Positions 42,852 through 51,096 of a stretch of DNA of 64,000 nt are shown here, in pieces (the stretch's first letter is position 1; each line of letters opens with the position of its first letter). This DNA comes from Streptomyces mutabilis (GTDB taxonomy: Bacteria; Actinomycetota; Actinomycetes; Streptomycetales; Streptomycetaceae), in contig NZ_BMTT01000006.1 of NCBI RefSeq assembly GCF_014649815.1, forward strand, positions 124,001 through 188,000. Direction: 5' to 3'. The position numbers and the translations under genes are program-made. The notes beneath the pieces are model-generated. The model saw only the letters and a list, made by a program, of their open reading frames with translations, was not told the origin of the DNA and searched no databases.

Positions 42852-44029
42852 CCGACGCAGCGGAACTGCGCCGCCTCACCGAGGAACTGCTGGCCGCTCA
42901 TCCGCCGGCCACCACCGACCGCCTCGACTTCCTGAGGGCCCGATTCGACGCCGGCCTCGCCTGGGTGCACTACCCGCAGGGCCTCGGCGGGCTGGGCGCC
43001 CCACGCTCCCTCCAGGCCGTCGTCGACGCCGAACTGGACGCCGCCGGCGCCCCCGACAACGACCCGCGGCGCATCGGTATCGGCCTCGGCATGGCCGCCC
43101 CGACCGTTCTCCAGTACGGCACCGAGGAGCAGAAGCGCCGCCTGCTGCGCCCGCTGTGGACCGGCGAGGAGGTCTGGTGCCAGCTGTTCAGCGAGCCCGG
43201 CGCCGGGTCCGACCTGGCCGCGCTCGGCACGCGGGCCGTCCGGGACGGCGAGGAGTGGGTGGTCAACGGGCAGAAGGTGTGGACGTCCAGCGCGCACCTC
43301 GCCCGCTGGGCCATCCTCATCGCCCGCACCGACCCGGACCTGCCCAAGCACAAGGGCATCACCTACTTCGTGTGCGACATGACCGACCCCGGCGTCGAGG
43401 TCCGGCCGCTGCGCCAGGTCACCGGCGAGGCCGAGTTCAACGAGGTCTTCCTCACCGACGTACGCATCCCCGACTCCATGCGCCTGGGCGAGGTCGGGGA
43501 CGGCTGGCGGGTCGCGCAGACCACGCTGAACAACGAGCGCGTCGCCATCGGCGGTTCCGCGATCCCCCGCGAGGGCGGCATGATCGGCAAAATCGCCGCG
43601 ACCTGGCGCGAACGCCCCGAACTGCGCACCCACGACCTGCACCAGCGGCTGCTCGGCCTGTGGGTCGAGGCCGAGGTGGCCCGGCTCACCGGCGTGCGGC
43701 TGCGCCAGCAACTGGTGGCCGGCCAGCCGGGCCCGGAGGGTGCCGGCATGAAGCTGAACTTCGCCCGGCTCAACCAGGAGATCAGCGGCCTGGAGGTCGA
43801 ACTCCTCGGCGAGGAGGGCCTGCTCTACGACGACTGGACCATGCGCCGCCCCGAACTGGTGGACTTCACCGGCCGTGACGCCGGATACCGCTACCTCCGG
43901 TCCAAGGGCAACAGCATCGAGGGCGGGACCAGCGAGGTCCTGCTGAACATCGTCGCCGAGCGCGTACTGGGCCTGCCCGCCGAGCCGCGCACCGACAAGG
44001 ACGTCGCATGGAAGGACCTCGCCCGATGA
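42848..44029 (+). CDS. Acyl-CoA dehydrogenase, subunit A of a probable heteromeric pair
   Basis: A 393-aa FAD enzyme of the fadE17/FadE29-like kind. Motifs: LFSEPGAGSDLAALGTRAV, NGQKVWTSSAHLARWAILIA, FNEVFLTDVRIP, and near the C-terminus SKGNSIEGGTSEVLLNIVAE, the usual CoA/FAD contact region. The ATG overlaps the preceding stop and its own stop overlaps the next gene. In actinobacteria such adjacent pairs form alpha2beta2 enzymes for branched or cyclic acyl-CoAs such as steroid side-chain pieces. Confidence 0.9.
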   Translation: MTDAAELRRLTEELLAAHPPATTDRLDFLRARFDAGLAWVHYPQGLGGLGAPRSLQAVVDAELDAAGAPDNDPRRIGIGLGMAAPTVLQYGTEEQKRRLLRPLWTGEEVWCQLFSEPGAGSDLAALGTRAVRDGEEWVVNGQKVWTSSAHLARWAILIARTDPDLPKHKGITYFVCDMTDPGVEVRPLRQVTGEAEFNEVFLTDVRIPDSMRLGEVGDGWRVAQTTLNNERVAIGGSAIPREGGMIGKIAATWRERPELRTHDLHQRLLGLWVEAEVARLTGVRLRQQLVAGQPGPEGAGMKLNFARLNQEISGLEVELLGEEGLLYDDWTMRRPELVDFTGRDAGYRYLRSKGNSIEGGTSEVLLNIVAERVLGLPAEPRTDKDVAWKDLAR

Positions 44030-45108
44030 GCGCACAGCCGGATCTGCTCTACTCGGAGGAGGAAGAGGCGCTGCGCGCCGCCGTCCGGGACCTGCTCACC
44101 GATCACTGCGACCCGGCCGGCGTCATCGCCCGCACCGAGTCGGAGACCCCGCACGACGTACCCCTGTGGAAGACGCTCGCCGGCTCGATGGGCCTGGCCG
44201 GTCTGCTGATCCCCGAGTCGCTGGGCGGCCAGGGCGCCACCCACCGGGAAGCGGCCGTCGTACTGGAGGAACTGGGCCGCTCGGTCGCCCCGGTGCCCTA
44301 CCTGACCAGCGCGGTCGTCGCCACCGAGGCGCTGCTGGCCTGCGGAGCCGACGACCTGCTCACCGAGTCGGCCTCCGCCACGACCGTCGCCGCACTGGCC
44401 GTCGGACTGCACGTCGCCCCGGGCGCCACCGTCCCGCACGTCCGGCTCGAGGACGGCGCGCTGCACGGCGAGTTGACCGGGATCGCGGACGCGGCGGTCG
44501 CCGACGTACTGCTGGTACCGGCGGACGACGGGGGCCTGTACGCGGTCCGCGCCGTCGACGCGACCGTCACCCCGCAGGTGTCCCTGGACCTGACCCGGCC
44601 GGTGGCCCGCGTGTCCCTCGACGGCGCGACCGGGCACCGGCTGGGCGAGAGCGGCCCCGCCGTGCGACGCGCCCTGCGGGCCGGTGCCGGCCTGCTCGCC
44701 TCGGAGCAACTGGGGCTCGCCGACTGGCTGCTGACCGAAACGGTCCGCTACCTCAAGGAACGCAAGCAGTTCAACCGGCAGGTCGGCGGATTCCAGGCCC
44801 TCAAGCACCGGTTCGCCCGGCTGTGGCTGGAGGTCGCGGGCCTGCGCGCCGCCGCCCGCAACGCAGCCGACGCCCTCGCGACCGGCAGGGACACCGACGT
44901 GGCGGTCGCCGTGGCCCAGGCGTACGCGGCCCGGGTCGCCGTGCACGCCGCCGAGGAGGCCCTGCAACTGCACGGCGGCATCGGCATGACGTGGGAGCAC
45001 CCGGTCCACCTGTACCTGAAGCGGGCCAAGGCCGACTCGATCGCGTACGGCACGCCGGGCACCCACCAGGAGGCGCTGGCCGAGTCGGTGGACCTGCGCG
45101 CACCCTGA
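44026..45108 (+). CDS. Acyl-CoA dehydrogenase, subunit B of the pair
   Basis: A 360-aa acyl-CoA dehydrogenase family protein. The N-terminal helical domain (YSEEEEALRAAVRDLLTDHC, ESLGGQGATHREAAVVLEEL) is normal. The middle beta domain is short, without the usual TEP/SD FAD motif. The C-terminal domain has LKERKQFNRQVGGFQALKHR and LQLHGGIGMTWEHPVHLYLK. The final catalytic-Glu region is replaced by YGTPGTHQEALAESV. This is the pattern of the non-catalytic partner in heteromeric dehydrogenases. Co-translated with the preceding gene. Confidence 0.88.
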   Translation: MSAQPDLLYSEEEEALRAAVRDLLTDHCDPAGVIARTESETPHDVPLWKTLAGSMGLAGLLIPESLGGQGATHREAAVVLEELGRSVAPVPYLTSAVVATEALLACGADDLLTESASATTVAALAVGLHVAPGATVPHVRLEDGALHGELTGIADAAVADVLLVPADDGGLYAVRAVDATVTPQVSLDLTRPVARVSLDGATGHRLGESGPAVRRALRAGAGLLASEQLGLADWLLTETVRYLKERKQFNRQVGGFQALKHRFARLWLEVAGLRAAARNAADALATGRDTDVAVAVAQAYAARVAVHAAEEALQLHGGIGMTWEHPVHLYLKRAKADSIAYGTPGTHQEALAESVDLRAP

Positions 45109-45131
45109 CGTCCGGCCGTTCTGCCCGGTCC

Positions 45132-45161
45132 ATGCCCGTCCCGTCAGGGGCGGGCATTTTC
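45132..45161 (+). terminator. Rho-independent terminator after the acyl-CoA operon
   Basis: ATGCCCG-TCCC and GGGG-CGGGCAT pair in an 11-bp stem with one G-U and a GTCA loop, followed by TTTT at 45157-45160. Confidence 0.8.
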
Positions 45162-45313
45162 CGTGCCCGTCGCCCCGCTTCCGTGCCCGTCCCCCCCCGC
45201 GCACGTGAACGACCGGCGGCGGTCCGGCCAACTCCCCGCAGGGCTCTGCTCCCTGGGGCATCGGGACCCCATACTCACAGGCGTCCCGTACGGCACCTCC
45301 AGGGAGGCAGAGC

Positions 45314-46177
45314 ATGGCCCTCACCACCCGACGCAGAGCCCTCACCACCCTCGGCGCCGCCCTCGCGGGCGCGGTCGCCCTGCCCGCCGGCACCGCGCTG
45401 GCGAGCGAAGGCAGGCGCGGGCCGCGCCCGTTGTGGCGTGCCCACGCCCACAACGACTACGAGCACCCCCGCCCCCTCCTCGACGCCCTCGACCACCGCT
45501 TCGGCAGCGTCGAGGCCGACATCTATCTGGTCGACGGCCAACTCCTCGTCGCCCACGACCCCGAGGACCTCGACCCCTCCCGCACCTTGGAATCCCTGTA
45601 CCTCGACCCGTTGGCCGCCCGCGTCCGGGCCAACCACGGCCGGGTCTACCGGCGGGACCGCCGCGCCCTGCAACTCCTGATCGACATCAAGACCGAGGGA
45701 GCGTCCACCTACCTCGAACTCGACCGCCACCTGCGCCGCTACAAGCACCTGTTCACCACCTGTGCCCACGGCCGGGTGTTCCCGGGCGCAGTCACCGCGG
45801 TGATCTCCGGCGACCGGGCCGCCCGCGCCCCCATGGAGGCCCAGCGCACCCGCCGCGCCTTCTACGACGGCCGGCTCACCGACCTCGGCAGCGCCGCACC
45901 GGTCTCCTTCGTCCCGCTGATCAGTGACAACTGGACCCTCAACTTCACCTGGCGGGGCGTCGGCGCCTTCCCGGAGCCCGAGCGGCGCAAGCTGCGGGAC
46001 ATCGTCGGCGCGGCGCGCGCCCGCGGGCAGCGGGTGCGGTTCTGGGCCACGCCCGACCTGGCGGGCCCCGCCCGGGACGCCGTGTGGACCGAACTGCTCG
46101 CCGCCGGCGTCGACCACCTCAACACCGACGACCTCGCCGGCCTCGAAGCGTTCCTCGACGCCCACCGCGACGCCTAG
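45314..46177 (+). CDS. Tat-exported PI-PLC/GDPD-like phosphodiesterase (AIM6 family)
   Basis: A 287-aa exported enzyme. The twin-arginine signal is TRRRALTTLGAALAGAVALP and cleavage is near ALA-SE. The TIM-barrel active site is seen in WRAHAHNDYEHPRPLLDAL and VEADIYLVDGQLLVAHD, with a further LQLLIDIKTEG strand and a C-terminal RVRFWATPD followed by VDHLNTDDLAGLEAFL. This matches phosphodiesterases related to GDPD and yeast Aim6. The likely role is to hydrolyse a phospholipid or glycerophosphodiester outside the cell. Confidence 0.85.
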   Translation: MALTTRRRALTTLGAALAGAVALPAGTALASEGRRGPRPLWRAHAHNDYEHPRPLLDALDHRFGSVEADIYLVDGQLLVAHDPEDLDPSRTLESLYLDPLAARVRANHGRVYRRDRRALQLLIDIKTEGASTYLELDRHLRRYKHLFTTCAHGRVFPGAVTAVISGDRAARAPMEAQRTRRAFYDGRLTDLGSAAPVSFVPLISDNWTLNFTWRGVGAFPEPERRKLRDIVGAARARGQRVRFWATPDLAGPARDAVWTELLAAGVDHLNTDDLAGLEAFLDAHRDA

Positions 46178-46301
46178 GCCGCCGGGGGCTCCGACCGGAC
46201 ACCACTCGTTCGGAGGACAGGTCAGCCGCCCGGACGAACCCTCCGCTACGCCACACTTGCGGCCGAACGCCGCGAAGTGGACGTGGCGGAGGAGGTTGAC
46301 G

Positions 46302-46496
46302 ATGGCCGTTTCCATCTCTGTGGTGCTGTTGCTGTCCGTCCTGGCGGTGATCTTCCTGCGCAACGGCGGGCTGAAGATCTCGCACGCCCTGGTGTGCCTG
46401 CTGCTCGGCTTCTACCTGGCCGGCACCAGCGTCGCACCGACCATCAGCAGCGGTCTGACCGCGACGGCGGACATCGTGGGCAGCCTCAGGCCGTGA
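46302..46496 (+). CDS. Small two-helix membrane protein, 64 aa
   Basis: Reads MAVSISVVLLLSVLAVIFLR, then a NGGLKISHALVCLLLGFYLA helix and a polar end (TSSVAPT-like). A strong GGAGGAGG lies eight bases before the ATG. Similar small proteins occur in many Streptomyces genomes; the function is unknown. It stands alone between the phosphodiesterase gene and a convergent DUF779 gene. Confidence 0.75.
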   Translation: MAVSISVVLLLSVLAVIFLRNGGLKISHALVCLLLGFYLAGTSVAPTISSGLTATADIVGSLRP

Positions 46497-46531
46497 CCTG
46501 CGCGCCGGCGGCCGGGTGAGCTCGGGGCCCG

Positions 46532-46909
46532 CTACGCGCCGACGACGCGCGAGCGGATCAGGAAGCGCACCCCCTCGGGCGCCTCCAGCGAGAAGCCGCT
46601 GCCCCGGCCCGGCACGACGTCCACGATCAGCCTGGTGTGGCTCCACACCTCGTACTGGCTGCGCGACATCCAGAAGGGCACGGGCTCCTCGACGTCCTCG
46701 ACGGCCAGCTCGGCGAGCAGGACGTCCGCGGCGCCGGTGCGGAACTCGCCGGCCGGATAGCACATGGGGGCGCTGCCGTCGCAGCACCCGCCGGACTGGT
46801 GGAACATCAGCGGGCCGTGCGCCTCACGGAGCCGCCGCAGCAGCGCGGCCGCCTCGGGGGTGAGCTCGACGCGGGGGGTCTCCTCGTATGTGTCGCACAT
46901 GCCGCCCAT
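46532..46909 (-). CDS. DUF779 family protein
   Basis: A 125-aa protein: ELTPEAAALLRRLREAHGPL, then MFHQSGGCCDGSAPMCYP with clustered cysteines, then the WMSRSQYEVWSHTRLIVDVV and GSGFSLEAPEG segments. DUF779 genes are usually neighbours of acetaldehyde/aldehyde dehydrogenases and may be needed for their activity or metal content. The aldehyde dehydrogenase at 57342-58865 of this window is the likely functional partner, about 10 kb away. The CC and C motif could bind metal (inference). Confidence 0.88.
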   Translation of the reverse strand: MGGMCDTYEETPRVELTPEAAALLRRLREAHGPLMFHQSGGCCDGSAPMCYPAGEFRTGAADVLLAELAVEDVEEPVPFWMSRSQYEVWSHTRLIVDVVPGRGSGFSLEAPEGVRFLIRSRVVGA

Positions 46910-46997
46910 GCCAGCACGGAGGAGGTTGCGGAAGGGTTGCGCGCGCCACTGGGCGGCGCACCGGCGAACGGCCGTGGTCCACGCTACATTACCTCCT

Positions 46998-47033
46998 TTG
47001 ACATACCTATCTGTCCATATCTATTGTGTCCGG
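46998..47033 (+). promoter_or_regulatory. Promoter giving a probable leaderless mRNA for the MarR gene
   Basis: TTGACA (46998-47003), 18-bp spacer, TATTGT (47022-47027). The GTG start at 47034 lies seven bases after the -10 box, so transcription begins at the start codon. The spacer is A/T-rich and may overlap an autoregulatory site. Confidence 0.5.
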
Positions 47034-47507
47034 GTGACCGACTCCAGCACGCCCCGCCGGGACATCGACCGTGTGGCCTCCGGCCTCGCGGCATGCCTTC
47101 CCGCGCTGCACCGGGCACTGGACCGACAGGTCACCGCGCGGTACCCGCACCCCAAGCCCCCGGAGGGGCAGATCGCCCTGCTGCGGTTCGTCGCCCAGCG
47201 CGAGGGCGCCACGGTGCGCGAGGCCGCCGAGGCCCTGCTGATGAAGCCGAACAACGTCAGCGCCCTGGTCACCCAGCTCACCGAGCAGGGCGACCTGGAG
47301 CGCCGGCGGGACAGCGCCGACAAGCGGGTCGCCCACCTCCACCTCACGGCCACGGCCCGTCAGCGGCTGTCCGAGGTACGGGAACTGGAGACCGCGTTCA
47401 TCCGCAACGCACTGACGTCCCTCACCGAAGGCCAGCAGGGCGCGCTCGGCTCCGCCCTGGACGCCCTCGACGCGCTGACGCGGCACCTCCACCCCGCCGC
47501 CCGCTGA
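47034..47507 (+). CDS. MarR-family transcriptional regulator
   Basis: A 157-aa winged-helix regulator. The fold contains GQIALLRFVAQREGATVREA, LMKPNNVSALVTQLTEQGDL (recognition helix) and RRRDSADKRVAHLHLTATAR (wing). The GTG at 47034 has no ribosome binding site but a promoter with leaderless spacing. It is followed by a drug-efflux transporter 117 bp on, which it probably represses until a toxic compound binds. Confidence 0.88.
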   Translation: MTDSSTPRRDIDRVASGLAACLPALHRALDRQVTARYPHPKPPEGQIALLRFVAQREGATVREAAEALLMKPNNVSALVTQLTEQGDLERRRDSADKRVAHLHLTATARQRLSEVRELETAFIRNALTSLTEGQQGALGSALDALDALTRHLHPAAR

Positions 47508-47623
47508 CCGGGCGGGGCCCAGGCATTCCCGCCGGCCGCGGGCACACCGTCGTGCCCGCGGCCGGCCCGCCGTGCTCCCGGGAGCCGCCCCCACCCCTCG
47601 AACCTGGAAGAGAAGGCTCATCC

Positions 47624-49216
47624 ATGTCGTCCACATCCGTGGATCGCCCCACCACGCCCGCGGCCGAGACCGCCCCACCCGCCTCCGGCCGACTGCGGTC
47701 CAACCCCTGGCTGACCCTCCTCGCCGTCGCCTTCGGACTGTTCATGGTCCAGCTCGACGGTTCCGTCGTCGCCATCGCCAACCCCGAGATCGGCAGCGAC
47801 CTGCACGCGTCGACCGCCGAGCTGCAGTGGGTGACCAACGCCTACCTGCTCGCACTCGCCGCCACCCTCATCCTGGGCGGCAAACTCGGCGACCGGTTCG
47901 GCCGCCGCACCTACTACCTGGTGGGCGTCGCCGGCTTCACCCTCGCGTCGACGGCCATCGGCCTGTCCGGTTCGATCGAGGGCGTCGTCGCCTTCCGCGC
48001 CCTCCAGGGCGTCTTCGGCGGACTGCTGATGCCCAACACCCTCGGCCTGCTCCGCTCCGTGTTCCCGCCGAAGAAGTTCGGCATGGCCGTGGGCATCTGG
48101 GCCATGGTCTCCGCCGTAGCGACGGCCCTCGGCCCCATCGTCGGCGGTCTCCTCGTGGAGCACGTCAACTGGGAGACGGTCTTCTACATCAACGCCCCCA
48201 TCGGCGTCATCGCCATCGTCTTCGGCATCCTCGTCCTGCCGGAGAGCCGCAGCGCCACCGGGCGGGAACGCTTCGACATCCCCGGCCTGGTCCTGCTCGC
48301 CCTCGGCCTGCTGGCCGTGGTCTTCGGCGTGGTCAAGGGCGAGACCTGGGGCTGGGCCTCCGCCGGCACCCTCGGCTGCGTCGCGGCCGGCCTCGTGCTC
48401 CTGTTCGTCTTCGGCTGGTACGAGACCCGCGTGGCGCACCCCCTGCTGCCGATGCGCCTGTTCCGCAGCCGCGCGCTGACCGTCGGCGCGATCATCACCG
48501 CGCTGAACTTCTTCGTCATGCTCGGCGTGATCTTCTTCGTCATGCTCTACCTGCAGAACGTGCGCGGCTTCACGCCGGTCGAGGCGGGTGTGCGGACGCT
48601 CCCGCTCAGCCTCGCCTCGCTGGTCGCCTCGCCGCTCGGTGCCGCCCTGACCCAGCGCTTCGGGCCCCGCCTGACCATGCCGCTGGGCATGCTCCTCCAA
48701 GCGGCCTCCTGCTTCGGAATGCTGACCTGGCAGACCGACTCCTCCTACGCCACCATGTGGCCGCCGTTCGTCGCGCTCGGACTCGGCGTCGGCATGGTGA
48801 TGTCCGCGTCCTCCGACGCCATCGTCGGCAACGCCCCCGTCCGGGACGGCGGGGTCGCCGGCGGCCTGCAGGCCACGACCCTGCAGATCGGCGGCGCGCT
48901 CGGTACGTCCGTGCTGGTCTCCCTGATCAGCGGCAAGGTCGGCGCCACGCTCACCGGCGAGCTGACCGGCGCCGGCGTGCCGCCGGCCGTGGCCCACGGC
49001 ATGCGGGAGGCCGAGGACGCCGTGGCGATGGGCGTCGCGCCCGTTTCCGGCGACATGCCGGCCGGCCTGCGGGCCGCCGTGGTGGAGGGCAGTGGGCAGG
49101 CCTTCATGAACGGCGTCCACCTGGCGGTGGTCGTCACCGGTGTCCTCTGTGTGCTCGGTGCGGTCCTCGCCGCGGCCGGCATCCGGCGCAGGGCGGAACG
49201 GTCCGCGGACCACTGA
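47624..49216 (+). CDS. DHA2-family MFS multidrug efflux transporter
   Basis: A 530-aa 14-helix drug:H+ antiporter of the EmrB/QacA type. Motifs: FGLFMVQLDGSVVAIANPEI (helix 1 motif D1), GGKLGDRFGRRTYYLVGV (motif A), RALQGVFGGLLMPNTLGLL (motif B), ATALGPIVGGLLVEHVNWET (motif C). The ATG at 47624 follows GGAAGAGAAGG. It lies directly behind the MarR regulator. The substrate cannot be told from sequence. Confidence 0.92.
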   Translation: MSSTSVDRPTTPAAETAPPASGRLRSNPWLTLLAVAFGLFMVQLDGSVVAIANPEIGSDLHASTAELQWVTNAYLLALAATLILGGKLGDRFGRRTYYLVGVAGFTLASTAIGLSGSIEGVVAFRALQGVFGGLLMPNTLGLLRSVFPPKKFGMAVGIWAMVSAVATALGPIVGGLLVEHVNWETVFYINAPIGVIAIVFGILVLPESRSATGRERFDIPGLVLLALGLLAVVFGVVKGETWGWASAGTLGCVAAGLVLLFVFGWYETRVAHPLLPMRLFRSRALTVGAIITALNFFVMLGVIFFVMLYLQNVRGFTPVEAGVRTLPLSLASLVASPLGAALTQRFGPRLTMPLGMLLQAASCFGMLTWQTDSSYATMWPPFVALGLGVGMVMSASSDAIVGNAPVRDGGVAGGLQATTLQIGGALGTSVLVSLISGKVGATLTGELTGAGVPPAVAHGMREAEDAVAMGVAPVSGDMPAGLRAAVVEGSGQAFMNGVHLAVVVTGVLCVLGAVLAAAGIRRRAERSADH

Positions 49217-49320
49217 GAGGGTGCACGGCGGAGTCCGCTGTGGCGCGGCGACGGCGGCGGCGCGCATGTCGGCGACGCGCGGGCCGGGGCCGTCGACGCG
49301 GGCACCGCCGTCGGGGTCTG

Positions 49321-49710
49321 TCAGACCTCCCCGGCCGTGGCGCGGGGAAGCACCGTCACGCGGTGGAAGTTGCACTCCGAGGTCGGATCCGCCGGAGGCC
49401 GGGACTGATGCGCCTTCAGCGCGATGCTCACCAGGCTCAGCAGCAGGTCGACGTCCGCGTCGCAGTCCAGGTGCACCGTCACCCAACGGGAGCCGGGGAC
49501 CAGGCGGATGGCGCTGGAACCACTGAGGTCGTACTGGAAACGCTGGATGGCCCGGTGGGTCAGATGGAGGTCGACGTCCCGGTCCGAGTGGAAGTGGACG
49601 ATCTCGTCGCGGACGGAGCGCACGGCCCGTCCGGTTCCGCAACTGGCCGGACCCGTGGTGAGGTCGGGCCAGGTTTGCAGCCGCTCGAGGGCGCGCTGGG
49701 CCAAAGTCAT
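49321..49710 (-). CDS. Luciferase-family (DUF5519-like) protein
   Basis: A 129-aa protein: LAQRALERLQTWPDLTTGPA, then VRDEIVHFHSDRDVDLHLTH (the conserved HFH-D-D pattern) and SRWVTVHLDCDADVDLLLSL. It resembles the small proteins annotated as luciferase family in bacteria, whose activity is not known. It is isolated, convergent to the efflux transporter gene. Confidence 0.7.
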   Translation of the reverse strand: MTLAQRALERLQTWPDLTTGPASCGTGRAVRSVRDEIVHFHSDRDVDLHLTHRAIQRFQYDLSGSSAIRLVPGSRWVTVHLDCDADVDLLLSLVSIALKAHQSRPPADPTSECNFHRVTVLPRATAGEV

Positions 49711-49798
49711 GCCCCCATCGTCGCCCGATCACCGCGCCGCAACCAGAGGTTGAGCGATTTGTAACCGGCACGTGAGGTCGGAGGCGCGGCGACGGCCG

Positions 49799-49834
49799 GG
49801 GGAGGCGCCCCGCGAGCGGGCGCGGCGCCTCCCC
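49799..49834 (-). terminator. Hairpin terminator after the LPMO gene
   Basis: GGGGAGGCGCC (49799-49809) pairs with GGCGCCTCCCC (49824-49834) around a 14-nt loop, just downstream of the minus-strand LPMO gene. Confidence 0.7.
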
Positions 49835-49842
49835 GGGCCGTA

Positions 49843-50934
49843 CTACGGCGTCACGCAGCCGATCGTTCCCACGGGGAAGTCGTTGCCCGCGGACGTGGCG
49901 GTGAAGCCGAAGGTCACGCTGCCGTCCGGTGGGATCACGCGGTTGTGGTCCACGTTGCGCACCGTGACCGTACCGTCGGTGCCTTTGGACAGCGAACCGT
50001 TCCACACCCCGCCGAGCGTGGTCCCGTCGCCGGGCCGCCACCGCACGGCCCAGCCGTTCAGCGGCTCCGTGCCGTGGTTCATCACCTCGACGGAGCCCTG
50101 GAAGCCGCTGTTCCAGGAGTTCTCCACGTTGTACACGGCCATGCAGTCGCCGGAGTGGGTGGGCGGCGGGGTCGTCGGGTCCGTCGGGGTGGGCGTCGGT
50201 CCGGGCGCGCCCTCCGAGCCGCGGATGCCGGTCACCTCACCGTTGCCGCCGTCGAAGACGACGTCGGAGCAGGAGAAGAAGTTCTCCTGGCTGTCCGAGC
50301 GCACCCACTGCATGAAGATCAGCGCGTCACCCGAGCGGCCCGAGGGCAGCGCCAGGTCCCAGTAGTAGTGGCCGCCGTCGGTGCCGGGCGACCCCTGCTG
50401 GGGCGGGTCGGTCACCGTGTCGATCAGCTCCAGGTCGTCCCAGCCCAGCTCGGACGTGGGCGACCAGCCCGGCTTGGTGAGGTAGACCCGGAAGTCACCG
50501 GGGTGGGCGGCCCAGTTGCTGTACTGCACCTTGATCGTCGAGCCGGACGTCAGATGCGTGCGGGGCCAGTCGCCGCGAGCGGCGTTGTAGGCGGAGAAGT
50601 CGTACGGGGAACGGTCGCCGGCGCTGCACAGGGTGCCGTCCGGCACGTAACCGGCGCCGCGCCCGCCGGCGTTGGAGTCGAGCACGGCGAACCAGTTGTA
50701 CAGCGCCGTCGCCCCGCTCTGGTCGAGCGCCGCCTGACAGGCCGGGTTGGTCGGATCCAGGGCGCCGGTGCCGGTCTTGGCGTCCAGCTGGCAGAGGTAG
50801 GTCCGGGAGCCGGGCATCATCGCCACCCCGTGCGCCTCGGCCCGTCCCTGTCCGAGCAGGAAGGTCACGCCGAGCGCGCTGAGCAAGGTGGCCAGTACCG
50901 CCGCGAGAGTGAGGGATCTGCTGCGTCGAGCCAT
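49843..50934 (-). CDS. Secreted lytic polysaccharide monooxygenase (AA10) with CBM2
   Basis: Copper enzyme that oxidatively cleaves crystalline cellulose. The 363-aa precursor has a signal peptide ending AEA, so the mature protein begins HGVAMMPGSRTYLC with the copper-binding His35. The AA10 domain (about 35-230) contains YSNWAAHPGDFRVYLTKPGW with the second histidine and FMQWVRSDSQENFFSCSDVV. A Pro/Thr linker leads to a C-terminal CBM2 (CMAVYNVENSWNSGFQGSVE). It neighbours a GH12 cellulase and a CebR-like regulator, so it acts in the same cellulose-degrading set. Confidence 0.93.
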   Translation of the reverse strand: MARRSRSLTLAAVLATLLSALGVTFLLGQGRAEAHGVAMMPGSRTYLCQLDAKTGTGALDPTNPACQAALDQSGATALYNWFAVLDSNAGGRGAGYVPDGTLCSAGDRSPYDFSAYNAARGDWPRTHLTSGSTIKVQYSNWAAHPGDFRVYLTKPGWSPTSELGWDDLELIDTVTDPPQQGSPGTDGGHYYWDLALPSGRSGDALIFMQWVRSDSQENFFSCSDVVFDGGNGEVTGIRGSEGAPGPTPTPTDPTTPPPTHSGDCMAVYNVENSWNSGFQGSVEVMNHGTEPLNGWAVRWRPGDGTTLGGVWNGSLSKGTDGTVTVRNVDHNRVIPPDGSVTFGFTATSAGNDFPVGTIGCVTP

Positions 50935-50993
50935 GGGGTCTCCTGTTGTTCCGGGTGATCCGGGGTACTTCGTCTTTCTGTCGTCGACGAATC

Positions 50994-51010
50994 GCCCTGG
51001 TGATCAGGGC
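50994..51010. promoter_or_regulatory. Inverted repeat upstream of the LPMO gene
   Basis: GCCCTG-GTGAT-CAGGGC, 6-bp arms, 60-76 bp before the LPMO start. It is not a CebR box. It may be a second operator or part of the GH12 terminator region. Confidence 0.3.
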
Positions 51011-51035
51011 ATGACAAATTCGGGGGGTGTTGGAG

Positions 51036-51079
51036 CCCCCGCCCGTCCGGGGAAGGCGTGTCGGCCGGGCGGGCGGGGG
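51036..51079 (-). terminator. Possible terminator after the GH12 gene
   Basis: CCCCCGCCCG (51036-51045) and CGGGCGGGGG (51070-51079) form a 10-bp stem with a 24-nt loop, just downstream of the minus-strand GH12 gene. The large loop makes it less certain. Confidence 0.45.
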
Positions 51080-51096
51080 AGCAGGGGGGCGGGCCG

